In this document: positions 1 through 5,837 of the stretch, piece after piece
Position numbering within the stretch: the stretch's first letter is position 1
How the letters are laid out: every line of letters begins with the position of its first letter
Assembly (NCBI GenBank): GCA_947496835.1
Contig: CANMFV010000038.1
Span: 1-7,876 of the forward strand
Length of the DNA stretch: 7,876 nt
Reading direction: 5' to 3'
Source: Flavobacteriales bacterium
GTDB lineage: Bacteria; Bacteroidota; Bacteroidia; Flavobacteriales_D; Crocinitomicaceae
The notes under the pieces: model-generated
Seen by the model: only the letters and a program-made list of their open reading frames with translations
Databases searched by the model: none
Told to the model about the DNA's origin: nothing
Position numbers and translations under genes: made by a program

Positions 1-3
1 ACC

Positions 4-459
4 GTGAATACATTAAGTTACAGAACGTTATCAGGCAACACAGAAACCGCTGACAAAAAGTGGTTCGTTGTAGATGCAGAAGGTCAAACAGTAGGTAGAT
101 TAGCTAGTAAAGTGGCTAAAGTTATCCGAGGAAAATACAAAACCTGTTATACTCCGCATGCGGATTGTGGAGACAATGTAATTGTCATCAACGCAGAGAA
201 AGTTTCTTTTTCCGGGACCAAGTTAGAGAACAAAGAATACGTTCGTTTCTCTGGTTACCCAGGTGGACAACGATTCACTTCAGCTGAAGACATGTTGAAA
301 AAACACCCTGAGCGTTTAATCGAGAAAGCGATTAAAGGTATGTTACCGAAAAATACACTTGGTCGACAATTGTTCACCAATTTAAAAGTTTACAAAGGCG
401 GTGAGCACAAACACGAAGCTCAACAACCTCAGTTATTAAATCTTGATACCCTTAAATAA
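4..459 (+). CDS. rplM: Large ribosomal subunit protein L13 (uL13)
   Basis: L13 is a 50S subunit protein that binds 23S rRNA early in assembly. The 151-residue product carries family hallmarks: WFVVDAEGQTVGRLAS near residues 20-35, a CGDNVIVINAEK segment near 55-66, SGYPGGQR near 83-90, and KGMLPKNTLGRQ near 111-122. The C-terminus has the usual EHKHEAQQP motif. The start is GTG at position 4. I prefer it because the N-terminal MNTLSYRTLSGN fits the form seen in Bacteroidota L13 and the length is normal. Only three bases precede it, so its promoter and any leader lie outside the window. It ends with TAA and rpsI begins five bases later, the standard L13-S9 operon pair. Confidence 0.97.
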   Translation: MNTLSYRTLSGNTETADKKWFVVDAEGQTVGRLASKVAKVIRGKYKTCYTPHADCGDNVIVINAEKVSFSGTKLENKEYVRFSGYPGGQRFTSAEDMLKKHPERLIEKAIKGMLPKNTLGRQLFTNLKVYKGGEHKHEAQQPQLLNLDTLK

Positions 460-464
460 GAATC

Positions 465-851
465 ATGGAAATTATTAATGCTTTAGGAAGAAGAAAAACA
501 GCGGTTGCTCGCGTTTACATGTCAAAAGGTGACGGTAAAATCGTTGTGAATAAAAAAGAAATGAAGGTAATGTTTCCAATTGATGTACTTCAAGCGAAAA
601 TCAACCAACCATTCATTCTAACAGATACTGTTGGTCAATTTGATATCAAAGTAAATGTTATGGGTGGTGGAATTAATGGTCAAGCTGAAGCAATTCGTTT
701 GGGTATTTCAAGAGCGCTTGTTGAGTTATCAGCAGATTACAAACCATTATTGAAAGCAGAAGGATTGATGACACGTGACCCGAGAATGGTTGAGCGTAAG
801 AAGCCAGGTCAACCGAAAGCACGTAAGAAATTCCAGTTCTCGAAACGTTAA
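465..851 (+). CDS. rpsI: Small ribosomal subunit protein S9 (uS9)
   Basis: S9 is a 30S subunit protein whose C-terminal tail reaches the P-site tRNA. The 128-residue product has the N-terminal GRRKTAVARVYMSKGDGKI motif (residues 8-26), the central GGGINGQAEAIRLGISRAL (67-85), and the strongly basic C-terminus ending in KKFQFSKR. The terminal arginine is the residue known in this family to contact tRNA. Length and both ends match the family, so it is intact. The ATG lies five bases after the rplM stop with no Shine-Dalgarno motif, which is normal in Bacteroidota. A 111-base gap to rpsB follows and contains no obvious T-tract terminator, so read-through into rpsB is possible. Confidence 0.97.
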   Translation: MEIINALGRRKTAVARVYMSKGDGKIVVNKKEMKVMFPIDVLQAKINQPFILTDTVGQFDIKVNVMGGGINGQAEAIRLGISRALVELSADYKPLLKAEGLMTRDPRMVERKKPGQPKARKKFQFSKR

Positions 852-962
852 TTACCGGGAATTTGGCTGTTTAGCATCCAAACGCTGGAGTACCTACAAT
901 CATTGGTTGTCCCTCCTTCGTTGCTTAACTTATTATATTAGGAACGTAAACAAAAACAAAAT
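852..962 (+). promoter_or_regulatory. Candidate structured 5' leader of rpsB
   Basis: This 111-base gap separates rpsI from rpsB, while other gaps inside this block's gene pairs are only 5-22 bases. It is more GC-balanced than ordinary spacer up to about 920, then turns AT-rich. Seen by eye: GTTT at 869-872 can pair with AAAC at 880-883 around a 7-base loop. An alternative is TTTGG at 862-866 with CCAAA at 878-882. A second hairpin joins GGAG at 887-890 to CTCC at 913-916, with ACAA at 896-899 and TTGT at 907-910 as an inner helix. GGGA at 857-860 could instead pair with TCCC at 910-913. Autogenous control of S2 through its leader is established in E. coli, so a ribosomal-protein leader is reasonable here but is inference. 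No open frame in the gap looks coding. Confidence 0.4.
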
Positions 963-1871
963 ATGTCTAAATTAAAATTTGAAACTTTACTAGAAGCAGG
1001 TGTTCACTTTGGTCACTTGAAAAGAAAATGGAACCCAGCAATGGCTCCATACATTTTTGAAGAGAAAAAAGGAATCCATATCATCGATTTAAATAAAACG
1101 ATGGTTCATTTGGATCAAGCTTGTGCAGCAATGAAACAAATTGCGAAGTCTGGTAAAAAAATATTGTTTGTAGCTACAAAAAAACAAGCGAAAGAACTTG
1201 TTGCTGAGCGTGTAGCTAAAGTAAACATGCCATTCGTAACAGAACGTTGGACTGGTGGTATGTTAACAAACTTCCAAACAACGCGTAAGTCTATCCGCAA
1301 AATGGCCATGATTGACAAAATGAAGTCAGATGGTTCATGGGAGACATTAAACAAACGTGAGAAATTATTCAAAACGCGTCAAAGAGAGAAATTAGAGAAA
1401 ACATTTGGTTCTATCGCTGACATGACACGTCAACCAGCAGCGATTTTCATCATCGATATCTTAAAAGAACACATTGCACTTGCTGAAGCTCGTCGTTTGA
1501 GCATCCCAACTTTCGCAATGGTTGATACGAACTCAAATCCTAAATTAGTTGACTTCCCTATTCCAGCGAATGATGATGCAACCAAATCGATTGCATTAAT
1601 TATGGATCAAATCTGTGAAGCAATTCGCGAAGGATTAGAAGACCGTAAAAATCTAAAAGCAGGTGAAGAAGGATCGGATGCAACTGCTCCAGTTGTCGAA
1701 TCAACTCCAGTTGCTGAAGCAGCGCCTGTTGTTGAAGCAGCACCAGTTGCTGAAGAAACTCCGGTTGTTGAAGAAACTCCAGTTGTTGAAGAGACTCCAG
1801 TTGTTGAAGAGACTCCAGTTGTTGAAGAGACTCCAGCGGCAGAGGAATCAACAGAAAATTCAGCTGAATAA
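963..1871 (+). CDS. rpsB: Small ribosomal subunit protein S2 (uS2) with repetitive acidic tail
   Basis: S2 is a 30S protein added late in assembly and needed for S1 binding. Family motifs are present: GVHFGHLKRKWNPAM (residues 13-27), IHIIDLNKT (38-46), ERWTGGMLTNF (94-104) and VDTNSNP (187-193). The conserved core ends near residue 236, the usual S2 length. It is followed by about 65 extra residues made of hexapeptide repeats of the form (T/A)PVxEx and a short STENSAE end, giving 302 residues overall. The tail is acidic, rich in Pro, Val and Glu, and likely disordered. The ATG at 963 is the only start giving the expected MSKLKFETLLEAG N-terminus. tsf follows after 22 bases, the widely conserved rpsB-tsf pair. 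Confidence 0.97.
   Translation: MSKLKFETLLEAGVHFGHLKRKWNPAMAPYIFEEKKGIHIIDLNKTMVHLDQACAAMKQIAKSGKKILFVATKKQAKELVAERVAKVNMPFVTERWTGGMLTNFQTTRKSIRKMAMIDKMKSDGSWETLNKREKLFKTRQREKLEKTFGSIADMTRQPAAIFIIDILKEHIALAEARRLSIPTFAMVDTNSNPKLVDFPIPANDDATKSIALIMDQICEAIREGLEDRKNLKAGEEGSDATAPVVESTPVAEAAPVVEAAPVAEETPVVEETPVVEETPVVEETPVVEETPAAEESTENSAE
1686..1847 (+). repeat. Nine 18-bp tandem repeats encoding the S2 tail
   Basis: Nine in-frame 18-bp units encode APVVES, TPVAEA, APVVEA, APVAEE, four TPVVEE units and TPAAEE (S2 residues 242-295). Units six to eight (1776-1793, 1794-1811, 1812-1829) are identical at the DNA level, each actccagttgttgaagag, and unit five differs from them by only two bases. The outer units are more diverged. 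This pattern points to recent expansion from the middle of the array by slippage or unequal crossover. Because each unit is a multiple of three, copy changes keep the frame. Confidence 0.93.
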
Positions 1872-1893
1872 TTAATTCTAAAAAATAAAAGTC

Positions 1894-2727
1894 ATGGCTA
1901 TTACAGCTTCAGATGTAAACAAATTGCGTCAACAAACGGGCGCTGGAATGATGGACTGCAAAAACGCATTAGTAGAAGCTAATGGTGATTTTGAAGCAGC
2001 TGTAGACATTCTACGTAAAAAAGGACAAAAAATCGCTGCAAAACGTGGTGACAATGATGCGAAAGAAGGAGTGATTATCGCTCAATCTTCTGCTGATGGT
2101 AAATCAGGTGTTATTCTTACACTTAATTGTGAAACTGACTTCGTTGCTAAAAATGATGGTTATGTTGCTATGGTTCAATCATTAGTTGACATCGCTTTGG
2201 ACAAACTTCCATCGACGGTTGAAGAATTAAAAGCGCTTCCTTACGATGCACGTTTAACGGTTGAAGAAAAAATTACGGAACAAGTTGGTGTTGTAGGAGA
2301 GAAATTAGATCTTTCTGGATACGCAATAATTAACGGTAATTTCGTTGTTGCTTACAATCACCCAGGAAATCAATTAGCTACATTAGTTGGATTGAGTTCG
2401 GGAACAGCTGCAGATATTGCTGAGGCAGGAAGACAAGTGGCAATGCAAGTTGCTGCAATGAATCCCATCGCTATTGATAAAGATGGTGTTGATGCGCGCA
2501 CAATCGAACGTGAAATTGAAGTAGGAAAAGATTTGGCTATCCAAGAAGGAAAACCAGCCGACATGGCCGAGAAAATCGCGTTGGGTCGTTTGAATAAGTT
2601 CTTCCAAGAAAACACATTGTTAAGTCAAGCATTCGTTCGCGATAACAAAATGACCGTTGAACAATTCTTAAACAGCACTGAGAAAGATTTAACAGTCACC
2701 GACTTTAAACGATTCTCCTTAAGTTAA
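1894..2727 (+). CDS. tsf: Translation elongation factor Ts
   Basis: EF-Ts is the cytosolic guanine nucleotide exchange factor that reloads EF-Tu with GTP. The 277-residue protein has the N-terminal UBA-like domain (about 1-55) with the signature LRQQTGAGMMDCKNAL (11-26), then the EF-Tu contact motif TDFVAKND at 81-88, which holds the conserved Asp-Phe pair known to act at the EF-Tu Mg site. The remainder is the dimerisation/core region with the typical VAAMNPIAI stretch. Length is normal and nothing appears truncated. It starts 22 bases after rpsB behind an A-rich leader and ends just before a strong intrinsic terminator, so it is the last gene of its unit. Confidence 0.97.
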   Translation: MAITASDVNKLRQQTGAGMMDCKNALVEANGDFEAAVDILRKKGQKIAAKRGDNDAKEGVIIAQSSADGKSGVILTLNCETDFVAKNDGYVAMVQSLVDIALDKLPSTVEELKALPYDARLTVEEKITEQVGVVGEKLDLSGYAIINGNFVVAYNHPGNQLATLVGLSSGTAADIAEAGRQVAMQVAAMNPIAIDKDGVDARTIEREIEVGKDLAIQEGKPADMAEKIALGRLNKFFQENTLLSQAFVRDNKMTVEQFLNSTEKDLTVTDFKRFSLS

Positions 2728-2733
2728 TATTTT

Positions 2734-2766
2734 AAAAAAAAGCTATCGTTTGATAGCTTTTTTTTT
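2734..2766 (+). terminator. Intrinsic terminator after tsf
   Basis: A perfect 7-bp stem, AGCTATC at 2741-2747 and GATAGCT at 2752-2758, closes a GTTT loop. It is followed by a run of nine T (2758-2766) and preceded by eight A (2734-2741), so the stem can extend by A-T pairs. It starts seven bases after the tsf stop. The A-tract means it could also work on the opposite strand, though no minus-strand gene approaches it. Confidence 0.92.
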
Positions 2767-2797
2767 GTGTTTAAAATTAACCTAAGTAAACGATTTG

Positions 2798-2805
2798 TAT
2801 ATTTG
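2798..2805 (+). promoter_or_regulatory. Probable -7 promoter element for pyrH
   Basis: TATATTTG matches the Bacteroidota -7 consensus TAnnTTTG exactly. It sits between the tsf terminator and pyrH, 16 bases before the ATG at 2822, implying a leader of only about ten bases. No clear TTTG/TTG -33 element is seen at the usual spacing; the nearest TTTG (2764-2767) is about 30 bases upstream, which is too far. The placement argues that pyrH-frr has its own promoter and that translation cannot begin upstream at 2795. Confidence 0.55.
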
Positions 2806-2821
2806 CTCAATCCTTAACAAT

Positions 2822-3529
2822 ATGACCTATAAACGCATCCTTCTAAAACTAAGTGGTGAATCCCTAATGGGGACTAAACAATTTGGAATCGACAATCAAC
2901 GAATTAATAGCTATGCAGTTCAAATCAAAGAATTGCACGAGATGGGTGTTGAAGTTGCCATTGTAATCGGTGGAGGAAATATCTTTAGAGGTGTTCAAGC
3001 CGAAGAAGGTGGGATGGATCGCACGCATGGTGATTACATGGGGATGCTCGCTACAATGATCAACTCAATGGCGTTACAATCCGCATTGGAATCTAACGGT
3101 GTAAAGACACGATTGCTGTCTGCAATTGAAATGAAAGAAATTGCTGAACCTTTCGTTCGACGTCGCGCAGTGCGTCATTTAGAAAAAGGACGCGTGGTAA
3201 TTTTTGGTGCTGGAACGGGAAATCCGTTTTTCACTACTGACTCCGCTGCCTCGTTAAGGGCAATTGAAATCAATGCAGAAGTTATTTTGAAAGGAACCCG
3301 CGTTGATGGTATCTATACAGCAGATCCGGAAAAAGATAAAACAGCAACAAAATACAGCCAAATTTCATTTGATGAAGTGTATTCAAAAGGTCTCAATGTA
3401 ATGGATCTTACTGCATTTACACTGTGTAAAGAAAATAATTTACCCATAATCGTTTTTGATATGGATACCGTAGGTAATTTGAAAAAATTAATGTCCGGTG
3501 AGAAAGTAGGTACAATCGTTTGTAATTAA
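2822..3529 (+). CDS. pyrH: UMP kinase (uridylate kinase)
   Basis: PyrH is the cytosolic hexameric kinase that makes UDP from UMP and ATP in pyrimidine nucleotide synthesis, and belongs to the amino acid kinase fold. Motifs visible in the 235-residue product are KLSGESLMG (residues 9-17, phosphate binding), VIGGGNIFRG (48-57), MDRTHGDYMGMLAT (65-78), GTGNPFFTTDSAA (131-143) and KGTRVDGIYTADP (157-169). I place the start at ATG 2822, giving MTYKRILLKLSGES. An in-frame ATG at 2795 would add nine residues not typical of the family and would overlap the probable -7 box. frr follows after six bases, the common pyrH-frr pairing. Confidence 0.96.
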   Translation: MTYKRILLKLSGESLMGTKQFGIDNQRINSYAVQIKELHEMGVEVAIVIGGGNIFRGVQAEEGGMDRTHGDYMGMLATMINSMALQSALESNGVKTRLLSAIEMKEIAEPFVRRRAVRHLEKGRVVIFGAGTGNPFFTTDSAASLRAIEINAEVILKGTRVDGIYTADPEKDKTATKYSQISFDEVYSKGLNVMDLTAFTLCKENNLPIIVFDMDTVGNLKKLMSGEKVGTIVCN

Positions 3530-3535
3530 AAAGAT

Positions 3536-4099
3536 ATGACGGAAGAACTAACTATGATTTACGATGATTTTAAGGTTTGTAATAGCAAAACCATTAATCA
3601 TTTTGAAACTGAACTCATAAAAATACGCGCTGGCAAAGCTTCTCCAGCAATGCTTGGAGGCGTTATGGTAGACTATTATGGTTCAATGACACCACTGCAG
3701 CAAGTAGCTAATGTAAACACGTCAGATGCGCGAACAATTTTAGTTCAACCATGGGAGAAAGCCATGTTAAATGAAATCGCACGTGGAATCATCAATTCCA
3801 ACCTTGGTTTGAATCCACAAAATAACGGAGAGCTTTTAATTATTACGGTACCACCGCTTACGGAAGAACGTCGTCGTGATTTAGTGAAACGAGCGAAAGC
3901 TGAAGCAGAAAATGCTAAAGTAGGTATCCGAAACAACCGCAAGGACGCCATTGACATGATTAAAGAATTAAAGAATGACGGACTTTCTGAAGACTTAGCT
4001 AAAGGTGCGGAAGACGAAGTTCAAAAAATCACGAACGGAGCAATTAAGAGCGTTGACGAACTGGTAGAACTAAAAGAAAAAGATATCATGACAGTCTAA
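3536..4099 (+). CDS. frr: Ribosome recycling factor
   Basis: RRF works with EF-G to split the post-termination ribosome. The 187-residue product is of standard length, with IRAGKASPAML (residues 30-40), the NTSDARTILVQPWEKAML segment (61-78) and PPLTEERRRDLVKRAK (106-121). IRNNRKDA (131-138) follows in the long helical domain, with the conserved arginines present. The ATG at 3536 gives MTEEL, a usual N-terminus in this phylum; an internal ATG at 3554 is possible but would lose the start of the first helix. It lies six bases after pyrH and is almost certainly co-transcribed with it. A terminator hairpin begins about 20 bases after the stop. Confidence 0.97.
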   Translation: MTEELTMIYDDFKVCNSKTINHFETELIKIRAGKASPAMLGGVMVDYYGSMTPLQQVANVNTSDARTILVQPWEKAMLNEIARGIINSNLGLNPQNNGELLIITVPPLTEERRRDLVKRAKAEAENAKVGIRNNRKDAIDMIKELKNDGLSEDLAKGAEDEVQKITNGAIKSVDELVELKEKDIMTV

Positions 4100-4120
4100 A
4101 CTGTTTATATACATCTATAG

Positions 4121-4146
4121 AAGGTCAGCAAATGCTGGCCTTTTTT
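4121..4146 (+). terminator. Intrinsic terminator after frr
   Basis: AAGGTCAGC (4121-4129) pairs with GCTGGCCTT (4134-4142) through nine positions, one of them a G-T wobble, around an AAAT loop. Six T follow or overlap (4141-4146), then ATTT. This ends the pyrH-frr unit. On the minus strand the hairpin lies just after the ATPase gene, but the sequence beyond it is not T-rich, so it is a weaker terminator in that direction. Confidence 0.9.
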
Positions 4147-4149
4147 ATT

Positions 4150-4845
4150 TTAGGTCATTGCCAGTAAAATCTCTTCTTTCGTCAATGTTGCATGTAAGTT
4201 GATCTCGCCATTTGCTGCCAAAAGGAATGGAATCGATTGGTCCAAACATAAATCCAAATCATGCGTGGATAATACGATGCATTTCTTCTTCTCTCTAGCA
4301 AGACGTACCAATAACTCCAATAGTAATTTTCGATTCATGTAATCCAAAAAGGCAGTTGGTTCATCCAGAAGTATCACCGATGTTTCTTGTACAAACGCTC
4401 TTCCTACAGAACAAAGTTGACGTTCTCCATCACTGATTTGATCCGTGAATTTTTCCAGTAAATGGGTAATCGCTAATTCCGAAGCAACATCTTGTACAAC
4501 TTGCCAGTCCTTTGGTGTCAATCGGCCAAATGCATCGGTAAATGGCGCTCTTCCCAATGCTAAATAATCTTTCACTTTTAGATATTCTACCCCTTCAAAA
4601 CGTGTATCAACAAGGGAAATGGTTTCAGCGATTTCTTTGGACATGAAACCAGAAATCGATTGTCCATCAAGGAGTATGTCACCACCCAATGCTTTTTGCA
4701 TGCCTGAAACCGTCTGAATAAACGTCGATTTTCCAATCCCATTTCGCCCAATTAATGCATATACATTTCCCGAGGACAACATGATGTTCTCCAAACGCAA
4801 CAATTCACTTTGATGGCCAATAATTAGCTTAGTTAATTGTATCAT
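4150..4845 (-). CDS. ABC importer ATPase, iron-complex/cobalamin type
   Basis: This is the cytoplasmic ATP-hydrolysing subunit of a type II (BtuD/FecE-like) importer. In its 231 residues I see Walker A GRNGIGKST (33-41), a signature ISDGERQ (137-143) in place of LSGGQ, Walker B VILLDEPTAFLD (157-168) with D161 and E162, and the switch histidine in STHD (H195). The segment ALGRAPFTDAFGRLTPKD (96-113) is of the FecE/BtuD type. Around residues 78-83 the usual Q-loop glutamine is not visible; the local sequence is LVDTRF. The start ATG overlaps the permease stop as ATGA, so it is translationally coupled. Substrate cannot be told from the ATPase. It is the last gene of the minus-strand group and converges on frr. 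Confidence 0.9.
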   Translation of the reverse strand: MIQLTKLIIGHQSELLRLENIMLSSGNVYALIGRNGIGKSTFIQTVSGMQKALGGDILLDGQSISGFMSKEIAETISLVDTRFEGVEYLKVKDYLALGRAPFTDAFGRLTPKDWQVVQDVASELAITHLLEKFTDQISDGERQLCSVGRAFVQETSVILLDEPTAFLDYMNRKLLLELLVRLAREKKKCIVLSTHDLDLCLDQSIPFLLAANGEINLHATLTKEEILLAMT

Positions 4846-5837
4846 CTCAGTTTACGCATTAACAAAAAGACAACAAATGGTGCGCCAATGATGGACGTTA
4901 ACGCATTCAAAGGAATACTTAAATGTCCTTCCAATAGTTGAATAAACGCATCCGTTAACAAAAGAAAAATGGCACCAATGAAACTATTACCAATAATCAA
5001 GTAACGGTGATTGGTCGTTTGGAACAAAATACGCGTCAAGTTTGGAATCGCAATTCCCACAAAGGCTATTGGTCCACAGAAAGCCGTAACTAATCCTGCA
5101 AACAATGCAGTCAATAAAAGAACAAACATCCGAACGGATTTTATAGGTAATCCTAACAACGCAGCCGACTTCTCCCCAATTACGAGCATATTCAGTGGCT
5201 TCACTAATAGAAAAGACCCTAGAATTCCGAAAGAAAAAACAACTAAAATAATTCCTAGTTGACTGAATTCAACTTGTTCCAATGAGCCCATTGACCACAT
5301 CGTAAAGGATTTTAAGGACTCTGCTCCTGCCAAAGATTCCAAAATGGAGACAAACGCAGAAGTAAAACTCCCAAACATCAATCCTACTAATAACAGCGTA
5401 ATTTGAGATTTTAAGCGTTGCGCTACGAGCATCATGAATAGTCCCGCTGCAAATGCGCCAATCAATGCTGTGCCAATTAATCCAAAATTTGATTGAAAGA
5501 ATTGCACACCTGTCAATAAACTTAATGCAATCATTAAAGTTGCTCCTGAATTAATTCCAAGTACGTAGGGTCCAGCTAATGGATTCTTAAACAACGTTTG
5601 CATAAACATACCAGACAAGGATAAGCCAGCGCCAGCAATCATGGCCATGAATAACCGAGGAAGTCTAAATTCCCTTACTAAAACTTGATTGGTGTTGTGG
5701 GAATCAAAATGAAAGAAGGAATCGAAATAGCTTGAATATGAAATTTCAATTTGACCTGAAATCAAATGAATGTACATTGCAAGCGGTAAAAAACACAGCA
5801 AACAAATCAATACCCATTTCAAGCTCCAATCTTTCAT
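4842..5837 (-). CDS. FecCD/BtuC-family ABC importer permease
   Basis: This inner-membrane permease would form the homodimeric channel of the importer. The 331-residue product is normal for the family and mostly hydrophobic, consistent with about ten helices. It has the FecCD pattern FRLPRLFMAMIAGAGLSLSG (57-76), then QTLFKNPLAGPYVLGINSGA (80-99), GEKSAALLGL (221-230) and the ATPase-coupling stretch GPIAFVGIAIPNLTRIL (255-271). In the last, N266 sits where relatives usually have His in a PH motif. I chose ATG at 5835-5837 because it overlaps the binding-protein stop as ATGA. A longer frame opening at 5912 adds 25 hydrophilic residues that lie inside the neighbouring gene and look spurious. Its own stop overlaps the ATPase start the same way. 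Confidence 0.92.
   Translation of the reverse strand: MKDWSLKWVLICLLCFLPLAMYIHLISGQIEISYSSYFDSFFHFDSHNTNQVLVREFRLPRLFMAMIAGAGLSLSGMFMQTLFKNPLAGPYVLGINSGATLMIALSLLTGVQFFQSNFGLIGTALIGAFAAGLFMMLVAQRLKSQITLLLVGLMFGSFTSAFVSILESLAGAESLKSFTMWSMGSLEQVEFSQLGIILVVFSFGILGSFLLVKPLNMLVIGEKSAALLGLPIKSVRMFVLLLTALFAGLVTAFCGPIAFVGIAIPNLTRILFQTTNHRYLIIGNSFIGAIFLLLTDAFIQLLEGHLSIPLNALTSIIGAPFVVFLLMRKLR

Noticed and set aside
907..941. Possible promoter for rpsB: TTGT at 907-910 with TATATTAG at 934-941
   Set aside because: The -7 element has a mismatch to TAnnTTTG and the spacing is at the edge of the usual range. It remains possible but was not strong enough to list; if real it would place the leader hairpins upstream of the transcript.
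775..975. Plus-strand open frame crossing the rpsI-rpsB gap
   Set aside because: It overlaps the rpsI end and rpsB start, its residues look like translated non-coding sequence, and no family features are visible.
1600..1851. Minus-strand open frame rich in Leu and Gln repeats, and a plus-strand frame at 1663-1875 rich in Leu, Lys and Gln
   Set aside because: Both are out-of-frame readings of the 18-bp repeats in rpsB; the periodicity keeps other frames free of stops.
2370..2615. Minus-strand open frames opposite tsf, and similar ones opposite rpsB, frr, the permease and the binding protein
   Set aside because: All lie wholly within well-recognised genes on the other strand and show no independent start context or family motif.
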